Shown here one piece after another: positions 17,322 to 26,237 of a stretch of DNA of 64,000 nucleotides. The stretch's first letter is position 1. Every line of letters starts with the position of its first letter. Source of the stretch: Chitinophaga sp. sic0106 (GTDB lineage: Bacteria; Bacteroidota; Bacteroidia; Chitinophagales; Chitinophagaceae); NCBI RefSeq assembly GCF_019219075.1, contig NZ_JAHUWJ010000007.1:1-64000 (forward strand), given 5' to 3'. The notes beneath the pieces were generated by a model. It did no database searches, was not told the DNA's origin, and worked only from the letters and a program-made list of their open reading frames with translations. The position numbers were made by a program, and so were the translations under genes.

Positions 17322-17999
17322 TCAGAGTGATGGTTCAATGATGATAACTTCAGGCTTTTTTGCAGTCATGGAGAAATTACCGGTAGGCAAAAAGGTACCT
17401 GAGTCGCTGTCGTATGCCACGGAGATATTGTTTATACCGCCACCGAAATTCAACTGCGTCATTGGAGAGGTTACATTGGTTACTACTGAATTACTTGCTA
17501 CCTGGGATTGCAACCAGATGTAAACGGTGGTGTAAGGAGTCATCACGGCGGTGCTCATTTTCAGCACTGGCACCGCTGAAATGGCGTTGCCAAGAATATC
17601 TATTCCGTTTACATTCGCATTCTGGTACAAACCAACGGTCATATAAGGCATGCCGCTGTATACATTCAGTAATGAAAAGGCATTTTGCTGCCCACCGCTG
17701 GCCGGGCCGGAAATTACCCCGGAATCCTGCAGGGTGTAGAGTTTATTCATAGCTGCACCTACAGGTACACTTGACATTTGGGTGAGTGTTGCGCCGTTGG
17801 TAACATTGCTGGTAGAAGCATAAAGACCATACTGTTCGTCCCATGCCAGCTGGTTAGCCATTAAGGGTTTGAATACCTGCCAGGCCACATTCGGGTTGCC
17901 CGCGCCTGAGGGTTTTGCTACTACTACGTTGGTACCTGTAGCGTATAATGTCTTTAACTGATCGTTGGTAAAGCCAACGTTTAAACTGTAATCTGCCAT
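17322..17999 (-). CDS. Hypothetical 225-residue protein near the TOMM cluster
   Basis: I do not recognise this protein. It has no signal peptide, transmembrane segment or cysteine, is rich in Asn, Ser, Thr, Val and Gly, and looks like an all-beta domain (AWQVFKPLMANQLAWDEQYG, MPYMTVGLYQNANVNGI, TPYTTVYIWLQSQ). The gene begins 165 nt downstream of the YcaO gene on the same strand and is followed by its own terminator, so it could be the end of the RiPP transcript or a separate unit. A structural, binding or toxin-like role is possible, but nothing in the sequence settles it. Confidence 0.6.
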   Translation of the reverse strand: MADYSLNVGFTNDQLKTLYATGTNVVVAKPSGAGNPNVAWQVFKPLMANQLAWDEQYGLYASTSNVTNGATLTQMSSVPVGAAMNKLYTLQDSGVISGPASGGQQNAFSLLNVYSGMPYMTVGLYQNANVNGIDILGNAISAVPVLKMSTAVMTPYTTVYIWLQSQVASNSVVTNVTSPMTQLNFGGGINNISVAYDSDSGTFLPTGNFSMTAKKPEVIIIEPSL

Positions 18000-18164
18000 T
18001 GTTTCATAGTTTAGTATTGATCACCTACTCTGTTAAGGCTTTTCGGTTTCCGCCCGATATCAGTCGTGGAGCTCCGTTTGACTTGATACCTCAAAACTAC
18101 AATGGCAGCTGTCGCATTCCTATTTCATCATATTTCATTTAGTTTTTTCCGGGAGATGTAAAAC

Positions 18165-20117
18165 TTACTTTGCTGTATTGCCTTGTGATGGCACCAGCCA
18201 CATAGGGGTGAGCGCCTGGTAGGCCTGCACCTCTTCTCTCAAACCCAATGCTACCGGCACTTCATACAATCTGCCGGCACCAAAGCGCGGCCTGAAAGCA
18301 CGCAGACCGGGGGCCAGCACTTTCACCACCGGCAGGCCCGCATCCGGACGGGTGCAGTCGACCACGATGGTTTCTATTTGTATTGTTTGCAGTCCTGCTA
18401 TTAACTGCGCACACATTTCCTCCGCCGTCCCTTTTACGACTGCAGCATCGAATCGTTTTGCAGCTGCATGCGACCGTAAATAATCTGTTTCCAGGCCTTC
18501 CGGTGGCCGCACCGGCGCCATGATCGCCTGTATCTGTATGAGCTCAGTAAAAGCCCGTAGCATAGCTTCTTTCAGGGAATAATGACAGCCATAGCCAGTC
18601 AGGTAAGCACCTGCGTACTCTCCCACTGCTGCTATCACATATACGCCCGTATCAATGGTGAGGTCCAGCAGTTGCACCTGCCAGCCAGCGACCATCAGCC
18701 GCTCCCATTGCTGCTGCCACCATTCATGGTCCTGCATCAGCGCCAGCGGCACCTCCGGCCGCTGTAAGCGGTTAAACCACCAGATAGCCACAGCATCCCG
18801 CTCTATCAGCTCCAGCAACCCCTGCAAAATGGCCTCCGGCATGGTACTCCCTGCAGCCATACCGTTGGAATCAAACACAGCAGCCCTGCCATCTCCCGTA
18901 ACAGGCAAATTATATAATACCATATCCGCAGGCACGTAACGCCGCTCCTGGTGTGTAAGCGACCATGCCGGCAGCCAGCGGTTTACTACCAGCGTATCCG
19001 GCACCGGACCCAGGGCTGGTGTGTCTTCCGGCCACTGTAACTGCTGCGGAGCAAAATGCTGCACCGCAGCGGGTGATACCGTATACGGCTGCAACTCCGC
19101 TACTGTAGCCAGCAACAGTGGCTCATCACCACGCCAGCAGGCACTCCATCGCTCTATGGCCTCGCAGAGGCAGCTTACCATGGCCGCTGTTTCCGTATAG
19201 CCCTTCCCGTAAGCACGTAAAAAAGTAAACGGCGCAGCATCGGGCAGCAATGCCCGCCAGGTATAATCACCGATCTTTTCAAAATGGCGCACAATACCCA
19301 TTACCGGATTTATATGGTGACTCCATTTTTCCCAGGTGACGGCAGGCGGCGCTGCGCGATATGCCGTGCGTGTATCCGTCAGCGTTACAGGTGCCTGCAT
19401 CAGCCGGGCCACTAAGCCGGGGTCGCCACAAATGGTACATTCCGGACGCCGCTGCAGTTGATATTGATGCAGCCCGTATTGCTCACCCACATGGAAATAT
19501 TCCCCGGTATGCGGCGCCGCCACCAGGTGCAGCAAGGCCTCCTGCACGGCAGCTCCCAGCTCAGGCGCCACCGGAGCAATAACGCTTATGTCCTCCTCAC
19601 CTTCCTTCACGTACCGGTCGATGCGGGCAAACATACACTGCGGGCAAAAGGGACTGTCGCTATGAAATACCGGACCAATCGTCGTATAGCCGTTACCGGT
19701 AATCACCGGCACCCAGCACTTACCTGTCGCCATGGTATTGCGCCACGAGGAAAGTGCCGCCACCAAAGCATTTCCATCTACCTGATCCACTACATACTTT
19801 TCATCGGCAATAGTAAGGTGCTGCAATAGTACATACTCTTCCTCCACGCGCTGGCGACTGGTAAACACGCCATCGCGCTTTAAGCGGTCCAGCTCCATCA
19901 ATAAATACGGTACGGGGTAGCAGGACTGCAACTCTCTTACGCAGCCGGCGGCAGATACAGACTGCTGCTGCACCATATTTATCAGCGCCACCGGCAACCT
20001 GCCCGATACAGGTGTTATTCGGCTGCTGCCCAGCACCAGGCCCGCTACCTCCCCCAACGGGAGGAAGCGCGAGCCAGGAGCCAGCAGCAACAAATCATCC
20101 ATTGACTGTAATGCCAT
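18165..20117 (-). CDS. TOMM cyclodehydratase: fused leader-binding/E1-like and YcaO protein
   Basis: A 650-residue fusion that should bind the precursor leader and convert Cys side chains to thiazolines using ATP. Residues about 1-90 look like the RiPP recognition element of TOMM C proteins. An E1-like part follows with two zinc-type CxxC pairs, CPQC (158-161) and CTIC (227-230). From about 260 the YcaO domain shows its ATP/Mg motifs SCLCEAIER (315-323) and EAILQGLLELIERD (428-441). The C-terminal PxPxP found in many TOMM YcaO proteins is absent; the protein ends MWLVPSQGNTAK. Its start overlaps the upstream 235-residue gene by 23 nt, and the precursor gene is two genes upstream. Confidence 0.9.
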   Translation of the reverse strand: MALQSMDDLLLLAPGSRFLPLGEVAGLVLGSSRITPVSGRLPVALINMVQQQSVSAAGCVRELQSCYPVPYLLMELDRLKRDGVFTSRQRVEEEYVLLQHLTIADEKYVVDQVDGNALVAALSSWRNTMATGKCWVPVITGNGYTTIGPVFHSDSPFCPQCMFARIDRYVKEGEEDISVIAPVAPELGAAVQEALLHLVAAPHTGEYFHVGEQYGLHQYQLQRRPECTICGDPGLVARLMQAPVTLTDTRTAYRAAPPAVTWEKWSHHINPVMGIVRHFEKIGDYTWRALLPDAAPFTFLRAYGKGYTETAAMVSCLCEAIERWSACWRGDEPLLLATVAELQPYTVSPAAVQHFAPQQLQWPEDTPALGPVPDTLVVNRWLPAWSLTHQERRYVPADMVLYNLPVTGDGRAAVFDSNGMAAGSTMPEAILQGLLELIERDAVAIWWFNRLQRPEVPLALMQDHEWWQQQWERLMVAGWQVQLLDLTIDTGVYVIAAVGEYAGAYLTGYGCHYSLKEAMLRAFTELIQIQAIMAPVRPPEGLETDYLRSHAAAKRFDAAVVKGTAEEMCAQLIAGLQTIQIETIVVDCTRPDAGLPVVKVLAPGLRAFRPRFGAGRLYEVPVALGLREEVQAYQALTPMWLVPSQGNTAK

Positions 20118-20802
20118 CGGCTAATTCTTTTAATGCTGTTAAGCGTTGAATGTGCTGCTCCGGCGAGCTGGAGCCCACAATCGTGAGCACCCGCTCCCGC
20201 AGTGGCACCGTGGCTTTAGTGCCCGTGAGCGTGATTCCGGGAATACCTTTGCTGGAAAGAAACTCCTCTGAAGTTACAGGCGGCTCCAGCAGGGTCACCG
20301 GCGAATACAACAACAGCGGCTGCGAGGCCTCGAAAGTCCCCATCAGCATCAGTTGCTCGGAAACAGCTGCCTGCTCATCCAGCTGCCGCTGCGCCGACAT
20401 CAGCGTTACCGCCACCAGCACAGGCTTACTGTGTAAATCACCACTGCTGTTGTAAATACCGTTTGCCATCGTACCTATGAAGCTCTCCTTTGTATCCGGC
20501 AGCTCAAAAGCTGCCACGCGATAAATGAAGGCTTCAAAGTCAGGCCCCTCCTGTAATTTCAGTAGCCACGTTTCAAAATTATGTGGCACAAAACCGGTGG
20601 TTACCTGCACCGGATAAAATGCTACTCCGGATAAATTCACATCTTCACCGGACATCAGCGCCCATAGTTCCACCACCCTGCCGGGGTGATCATTTTCCGG
20701 GTAACTGCACATCCAGCCAAAAAGCTGTGTGTGGGCTGCGTCGCGGTACATCTCTATGAACTGCCCGTGAAGGCCCGTGTCAGAAATAAATAAAGAATGC
20801 AT
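20095..20802 (-). CDS. Hypothetical TOMM-cluster protein (235 residues)
   Basis: I do not recognise a family. The protein has no signal peptide or transmembrane segment, is acidic, and has a single cysteine (GWMCSY). It does not show the flavin-binding motifs of SagB-type dehydrogenases, which often occupy this place in TOMM operons. It lies 13 nt after the precursor stop and overlaps the cyclodehydratase start by 23 nt, so it is very likely co-translated with them and serves the same pathway. A leader-processing, immunity or scaffold role is possible but not shown. Confidence 0.7.
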   Translation of the reverse strand: MHSLFISDTGLHGQFIEMYRDAAHTQLFGWMCSYPENDHPGRVVELWALMSGEDVNLSGVAFYPVQVTTGFVPHNFETWLLKLQEGPDFEAFIYRVAAFELPDTKESFIGTMANGIYNSSGDLHSKPVLVAVTLMSAQRQLDEQAAVSEQLMLMGTFEASQPLLLYSPVTLLEPPVTSEEFLSSKGIPGITLTGTKATVPLRERVLTIVGSSSPEQHIQRLTALKELADGITVNG

Positions 20803-20815
20803 AGCTAAATTTTTA

Positions 20816-21166
20816 TCAGAAGCACATGCAGCAGCATAGTGGTTCCGGTGATTGCAAATCTACCAGGTATGCCAGGTCAGTGAATCCGGTAGGCGCCGGC
20901 GGCACCAAAGGCACCAACAGGGAAACGGTGGTAGCAGGCGGATAATCGAAAATGCTGATCGGAAATTCCGGGAAAGCCGAAAAATTCTGATCGGGCACAA
21001 ACCGAAATTGCAGGTCCAGCACGGACGGATAAGTGAAGCCAAATTCCTGCTCCAGTACGGCCCTCGGGTTTGCAATCAATTTGTCCTGAAACGCCGGTTG
21101 CGTCCAGCAAAATTGTACGGCTGAATAATAGGCTTCCAGCCATCTGTTGGATAATTCAGGGTTCAT
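20816..21166 (-). CDS. TOMM RiPP precursor with nitrile-hydratase-like leader and CCCMCF core
   Basis: A 116-residue precursor. The N-terminal half resembles the NHLP (nitrile-hydratase alpha-like leader) class, with a helical start (SNRWLEAYYSAVQFCWTQP) and the segment ANPRAVLEQEFGF before the boundary. A Pro-rich stretch (about 75-95) follows, and the peptide ends SPEPLCCCMCF, with four Cys in the last six residues (111-113 and 115). Only these and nearby Ser/Thr residues look modifiable, so the core is very short. No Gly-Gly cleavage site is seen. It lies between the kinase gene (11-nt gap) and the 235-residue gene. The leader resembles what databases call the BMA_0021/BMA_0022 TOMM family (recalled, not searched). 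Confidence 0.85.
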   Translation of the reverse strand: MNPELSNRWLEAYYSAVQFCWTQPAFQDKLIANPRAVLEQEFGFTYPSVLDLQFRFVPDQNFSAFPEFPISIFDYPPATTVSLLVPLVPPAPTGFTDLAYLVDLQSPEPLCCCMCF

Positions 21167-21177
21167 ATATTTTGGTT

Positions 21178-24100
21178 TTAAAGTGCGTGATTCATTTCTG
21201 CGTATATACGTTGCCGTAGTAACCCGGCTTGTTGGCCCAGTGCAATCGTAGCTGCAGTTTGCAGGTGTTCGGCAGCCACCGCATCATTACGATTGCCTGC
21301 GTGCAAAACGGCCAGCAGCCGATGTATTTCGGCATGGTACAGTGCTCCATCCGCATCACCTATGAGCGATAATGCATTAGTCAGCCGGTTCATCGCCGAC
21401 TCATTTTCCCCTGCATGCATTTCTATTTCCGCCACCACCGCATTCCAGAAACTGTTCATCGACTGAATCCCTTTCCGTGCTTCCTGCTCCAGCGCTGCCT
21501 TAGCGGCTTGCAGGTCGCGCTGCGCCCATGCCTGTAAAATGGCGCCGTAGTTACCAAACATATGCAGCTGGCTCGATTCATTGACCTGTAACAAAGCCTG
21601 GCTGTAATAATTTACCTGTTCCCGGTTGCCCTGGTAAAAATATACACAGGCCAGGCCCAGCCAGGTGGATGCACTGGTATGCGGATGCGCGATAGCCTCC
21701 ACCTTGGCAATGGCGCGCCGTACCATTGTTTCGGCCTTATCTGCCTCGCCGGCCAGCGTATACACGCAGGCAAGTGTGCTGCTGGCCAGCGCTTCCTGAT
21801 CCAGTCCAAATTCGTAGGCGAGACTATTATGCAACGCTGCATCATAGAGCTGCAGGGCTTCTTCCATCATGGCAGCAGCATGCCGCAACTCGCCGTTATT
21901 AAAATATTGCAGCCCCAGGTAAACGGAGGATACGATCCGGTATTTCAGATTTTTGGTGGCATGCGCTACCTCATGCAGGTGCCGCGCCGTAGTAGTGGCC
22001 TGTTTCCAGTTGCCCGTCATTGCGTAATAATTGCAATACATGAGCATCGCCGGCAAAATTTCCTCGTTGGCCTCGCGGCACTGATACAGTTCCAGCAGTA
22101 TGTCCAGCTGCTCTTTCACCGCCGGCGCGCCATAGCTTTCCAGCACTACCAATACCGACAGCATCAGGTGGCGCACCATCACCTCCTTTTGCGTACGTAC
22201 CGCATCTTCCGGCTGGGAATACAACCATTTCAGGGCCTGCTGGCACAGTACCAGCGATTCCTTACCGGTGATACCACCCAGCATCAGTTGTACGCTTTTA
22301 ATCTGCCAGTCCACCGCTTCCATACATTTGCCGGCCTGATACAGGTGCCTTGCAATGGTAGCAGCATGATGCGGATCATTTGGAAGATCATCCTGCAGCA
22401 GCACGTTGGCGATGCGGGCATGTATAACCTTCCGCATGTTCAGCAGCAGGCTATGATAGGCTACCTCAGCGATCAGGGCATGACGAAATACATATACCAG
22501 CCCTTTTTCCGTATGCAGCCGGTACATGATATCATGTGCCTCCAATGTTTGCAGGTGCTGTTGCAGCATTTCTTCCTCCAGCGAGGAAATCTGCCGCAGT
22601 AGTTGCCAAGATACCTCCCTGCCAGCACAAGCCGCCAGCTGGGCGGTTTCGCGGGCTGCGCCGGGTACATCGAGTCGCGCCACCAGCACCTCATTTAGTG
22701 TAAGCGGCACCGTTAGTTCGAAGGTGGGATCTGCAAACCGGTAACTATTATCCTCCAGTACCAGCATATTTTTTGAGAGCAGGTAGCGGGTAAACTCTTC
22801 TATAAAAAACGGGATACCGTCTGTATGCCGCAACAGGTACTGCATACACGCCGGCTCCACCTGCTTGTGTTGCAGCAGGTCCGCTATCAGCGTGGTGGAA
22901 GCAGCGGTATCCAGCGGCCCTAGTTCCAACACTTTACCAGTCTGCCATTGCATCTCAAAGGAAGGCCTGGTGGTTAGTATCACCAACATATTCCTGCACA
23001 ACTGCTGCTCCGCTATTTCCTGTAGCACAGCGGCACTGCCTGAATCTATCCAGTGGAGATCTTCAATGATCACCAGGTATTTTTTTTCCAGGGAGATGCT
23101 GGTCAAACATTGGATCAGGGTGTGCACGAGCTGTCGGCGCTGCTCTCCCGGCGATAGTAACGACGGTTGAAATTCAGCCGTAAATGCCATACCCAGGCAC
23201 GATAAGAGTATAGGCATCACCGTATCCTTTGCTATACCTGCATTATCCAGCATATTCACCAGCAGCTGCAGGTTCGTTTCCTGGGGCAGTTCCGGCCTGA
23301 AGCCGTAGTACTGTTGCAGCAGGCTGAAGATGATGTACAGATCGCGATGCCGGTATTCCGGCATGCACCGGATTTCCAGGAGATGATTGGCTGCCATGCG
23401 AGATGCTTCGTACACCAGCTTTGACTTGCCCATGCCGGCTACGCCCCGGATGAGTAGCACGGCACTATCCTGCTCCCAGGCCTGCCGGATAGTTTGTAAT
23501 TCCTGTGAACGGCCATAGAGTTCTTTGCTGCCACCATCCAGCAAGTGAGCAAAGGCGCTGCCACTGCGTTCTTTTACCATATAGGCGGCATCCGCAAATT
23601 CTTCGGCGGTGTGGAGGAGTCGCTCAAACACCGCCATGTGCGACAACAGCTGCCGCGCCGCTACGGAAACGACTATACGCTGACTGGCAACCTGTGCCAG
23701 CTGGCGATGGGCGTGGTTAGGGGCATGGCCTTCGGGGATGCGCTGCGGGCGACAAATAACATTACCGGTATGAATACTGATGCGGGTATCGAGCTGGAGC
23801 CCATATTGCCTTTGCAGGCGTTTACTGCGTGCCTCCGTGGCCGTTAGTATCTCAAAAGCAGCTTTGCCAGCCAGGTAGGCAGCATTCCCTTCCGAGGTGG
23901 GATAGCCGAAATAGATCATAAACTGATCCGCGTACACACCTTTCAGAAAGCCTCCATTGCGGGTGGCAATGTCGGTACAGGCAGTAAGTTGTGCCTTCTG
24001 AATTTCTTCTAGTATATCTTCATCAGCGGTAGTATCGGGCGAATGTACCAGTCTGATGCTGGCACACAGGATAGTAATCTGGCGTTTGTCCTTTTTTTCG

Positions 24101-25014
24101 TACATCCATGCCAGTGAGTTATCCTGAGTCAGATGTCCGTGTTCCTCCAGGGCCACCTGTGAGGCGGGTAGCAGTTGCAGGGTGGATAAATCCAGCTGCC
24201 GGAAGCGCTCAAACAGCGTGTGCACATCACCCATACGATCGTTGGGATGCTTTGCCAGGACGGCCTGCAACAGGTCATATACCGGATGCTGTTTCAGAAA
24301 TGCAGGGATGGGTATGGTATCAGGACTGAGTTGCTGATAATAAATATCGGCGATGCTGTTGCCCTGGATGGCGGCGCAGCCGGTGAGGGACTCAATCAGT
24401 ATGAGGCCCCAGGCGTAGAGGTCGGCGCGGGTGGTAGGCGGCTCCCCGCGGAGTTGCTCCGGTGCGCAGTAGGCCGGCGTTCCCATCGTATCACCATGTT
24501 GCAAATCCTGCACAAACGTGCTGATGCCGAAGTCGAGTATTTTCACATGGGGCACGGCGCCGGAGCGGATGATGATGATATTGTCCGGCTTCAGGTCCCG
24601 GTGGGCCACGCCGTTGGCGTGTGCGCAGCAGAGCGCATCCAGCAGCTGCCCCATCAGCGCCTGCGTTTCGGCAATGGTGAGGGGCCCGTGTTGTTGCAGC
24701 TGCTGCCGGAGCGTTAAACCTTCCAGGAACTCAAAAGCTACAAAGGGCACGCCATCGGAAGTCCTGCCTTTATCGAGCAGCTTTACAATATAGGGGTGAC
24801 TAATGCCCGCACATACTTTTGCTTCACGCTCAAAGCGCGTGAGCTGGATAGATTCCGACAGCAGGGGCTTCAGTACCTTTAGCGCCACCAGCTGCCGGGT
24901 ATGTTGCTGTATGGCTTTGTACACATGACAGGTAGCGCCTTCTCCGGCTGCTTCCAGCAGTTCATAGTTGCTTACTACCGGAAAACCGGCAGTCCGCATG
25001 GTTTGATGTATCAT
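21178..25014 (-). CDS. TOMM-system Ser/Thr kinase / cyclase-like / AAA ATPase fusion protein
   Basis: A 1278-residue multidomain signalling protein. Residues about 17-275 are a Hanks-type kinase with all key residues: Gly loop GEGATCHV, Lys46, HRDLKPDN (138-145), DFG (161-163), CAPEQ. Residues about 310-470 resemble class III nucleotidyl cyclases (KRQITILCASIRL ... YADQFMIYFG), but the first metal-binding Asp is replaced by Ser, so activity is doubtful. A P-loop ATPase follows, with Walker A GVAGMGKSK (524-532) and Walker B LVIIEDLHWID (about 647-657), then TPR-like helices to the end. Known fusions of this type mark TOMM clusters. The start lies 8 nt after the FHA gene, so it likely signals to it. 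Confidence 0.92.
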   Translation of the reverse strand: MIHQTMRTAGFPVVSNYELLEAAGEGATCHVYKAIQQHTRQLVALKVLKPLLSESIQLTRFEREAKVCAGISHPYIVKLLDKGRTSDGVPFVAFEFLEGLTLRQQLQQHGPLTIAETQALMGQLLDALCCAHANGVAHRDLKPDNIIIIRSGAVPHVKILDFGISTFVQDLQHGDTMGTPAYCAPEQLRGEPPTTRADLYAWGLILIESLTGCAAIQGNSIADIYYQQLSPDTIPIPAFLKQHPVYDLLQAVLAKHPNDRMGDVHTLFERFRQLDLSTLQLLPASQVALEEHGHLTQDNSLAWMYEKKDKRQITILCASIRLVHSPDTTADEDILEEIQKAQLTACTDIATRNGGFLKGVYADQFMIYFGYPTSEGNAAYLAGKAAFEILTATEARSKRLQRQYGLQLDTRISIHTGNVICRPQRIPEGHAPNHAHRQLAQVASQRIVVSVAARQLLSHMAVFERLLHTAEEFADAAYMVKERSGSAFAHLLDGGSKELYGRSQELQTIRQAWEQDSAVLLIRGVAGMGKSKLVYEASRMAANHLLEIRCMPEYRHRDLYIIFSLLQQYYGFRPELPQETNLQLLVNMLDNAGIAKDTVMPILLSCLGMAFTAEFQPSLLSPGEQRRQLVHTLIQCLTSISLEKKYLVIIEDLHWIDSGSAAVLQEIAEQQLCRNMLVILTTRPSFEMQWQTGKVLELGPLDTAASTTLIADLLQHKQVEPACMQYLLRHTDGIPFFIEEFTRYLLSKNMLVLEDNSYRFADPTFELTVPLTLNEVLVARLDVPGAARETAQLAACAGREVSWQLLRQISSLEEEMLQQHLQTLEAHDIMYRLHTEKGLVYVFRHALIAEVAYHSLLLNMRKVIHARIANVLLQDDLPNDPHHAATIARHLYQAGKCMEAVDWQIKSVQLMLGGITGKESLVLCQQALKWLYSQPEDAVRTQKEVMVRHLMLSVLVVLESYGAPAVKEQLDILLELYQCREANEEILPAMLMYCNYYAMTGNWKQATTTARHLHEVAHATKNLKYRIVSSVYLGLQYFNNGELRHAAAMMEEALQLYDAALHNSLAYEFGLDQEALASSTLACVYTLAGEADKAETMVRRAIAKVEAIAHPHTSASTWLGLACVYFYQGNREQVNYYSQALLQVNESSQLHMFGNYGAILQAWAQRDLQAAKAALEQEARKGIQSMNSFWNAVVAEIEMHAGENESAMNRLTNALSLIGDADGALYHAEIHRLLAVLHAGNRNDAVAAEHLQTAATIALGQQAGLLRQRIYAEMNHAL

Positions 25015-25022
25015 ACACAGGA

Positions 25023-25985
25023 TTATCTGAGGGATGTTATATCCGCTTCAATATGGTTTCCTTTGATAATGCTGAAATAAGGATGACCGAGGCGAATTTC
25101 ACCGGGTCTTCTCTCTATAATATTACTGAACAGGTATCCTATTTCAGGAATTTCACATAACTGTTTGCGTAAGCGGAAAATCTGAAGGTTGAGGAAATAA
25201 ACATCTACATCTTTTTGCATTTCACGTGACAGGTCTTCGGTTATTTCGTCGATGGTGCACCAGCCCTGATCGGTATCAGGCAGCTGGAGGAGATGGTCGC
25301 TATAACGTTTACGGGCCAACGACAACAGCAGGTAATTATGCGAGCGGTTGCCGAGGTCCAGCGACTGATGCCGGCTCAGCTGCAGCTCCAGCCGGATATG
25401 TTCTTCATTCAGGCTGAGGTGAAACAACAGCCTGGCGCCCGCTACCAGGGCTTGCTGGTCAATGGTATCTTCTATTTCAGTAATGGATACAAACTCCCAT
25501 TCATCATTTGCAAAAGCTATTTTGTGGCCGTGCGATAAAGCGTTTACGCTCCCTTCTTTTTCATATACCCAGCCTTTTTCCGGCAGGAAATAGATAGCTG
25601 CCTCGTGCTGCACCTGATCGGGCAATGCGGTAGCAAAGGATAAGCGTATGATGTGGTTGCGGCGATTGAGCGACTTCAGAAAAGGAAAAGGCGGTTCCAG
25701 GTCCTGCAACTTCCACTTTGTTTGTGCATCACTGCCAAACTGGAGAATATGATTTTTGGTGAGCCTGGTAGTACGCTGCCAGATGTGTTCTCCATCCAGC
25801 AATGTACCGTTACGGCTATGATCCCGGAGCTGCCAGCCCTCTCTGGACCATAACAGGGTTGCATGGGATTGGGATATGTCGCCAAACGACAGGTGCAGGT
25901 TTACCAGACTTGCATTCCGACCTACGGTAAATAAAGGGGTAAGAACGATGAGTTCTTCTGTAACCACATTGATGATGCTCGCCAT
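25023..25985 (-). CDS. FHA-domain protein with possible C-terminal winged-helix region
   Basis: A 320-residue protein. The N-terminal forkhead-associated domain, which binds phosphothreonine, has all signature residues: VGR (21-23), SQSHA (38-42) and DHSRNGT (55-61). The C-terminal third (IDEITEDLSREM ... NLQIFRLRKQL ... ERRPGEIRLG) looks like a winged-helix DNA-binding unit of the trans_reg_C kind, ending in a GEIRLG wing; this is my reading of the pattern. As the first gene of the operon and 8 nt from the kinase gene, it is a good candidate for the kinase's phospho-reader and for a transcription factor of the cluster. Confidence 0.8.
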   Translation of the reverse strand: MASIINVVTEELIVLTPLFTVGRNASLVNLHLSFGDISQSHATLLWSREGWQLRDHSRNGTLLDGEHIWQRTTRLTKNHILQFGSDAQTKWKLQDLEPPFPFLKSLNRRNHIIRLSFATALPDQVQHEAAIYFLPEKGWVYEKEGSVNALSHGHKIAFANDEWEFVSITEIEDTIDQQALVAGARLLFHLSLNEEHIRLELQLSRHQSLDLGNRSHNYLLLSLARKRYSDHLLQLPDTDQGWCTIDEITEDLSREMQKDVDVYFLNLQIFRLRKQLCEIPEIGYLFSNIIERRPGEIRLGHPYFSIIKGNHIEADITSLR

Positions 25986-26069
25986 GTAATCTCATTGAGG
26001 ATTCCGGTGGTGATAATGGTCATTTCACAGGTATACGTTGTGAGGAATAAGGACAGGAATAATCCAACA

Positions 26070-26081
26070 GGCCTATAGGCC
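26070..26081. promoter_or_regulatory. 12-bp perfect palindrome before the TOMM operon
   Basis: GGCCTATAGGCC is a perfect palindrome 85 bp upstream of the FHA start codon, in the only spacer from which the RiPP operon could be transcribed. It may be an operator or part of a leader hairpin. No exact TAnnTTTG box was found next to it. Confidence 0.35.
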
Positions 26082-26155
26082 GCATTTTTTAGAATGGCGA
26101 TCCGAATTTACAACTGCATTCTCAATCTGCAAAAAATATTCGCGGATTCAGCCGT

Positions 26156-26187
26156 AATAAAAAAATAAGGGGACCTTCCGGTCCCCT
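26156..26187 (-). terminator. Leftward terminator of the sugar-dehydrogenase gene
   Basis: On the minus strand, AGGGGACC and GGTCCCCT (8-bp stem, GGAA tetraloop) are followed by TTA and T7. It lies about 50 nt past the stop of the PQQ-type dehydrogenase gene and insulates the TOMM operon from it. Confidence 0.85.
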
Positions 26188-26237
26188 CACGAGCGTAGTA
26201 TAAAATAATTTACCTGTACGGCTATACGAAATCGATA

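Noticed and set aside
20095..20802. SagB-type dehydrogenase
   Set aside because: The expected flavin-binding nitroreductase motifs are not visible; the call was left as unknown.
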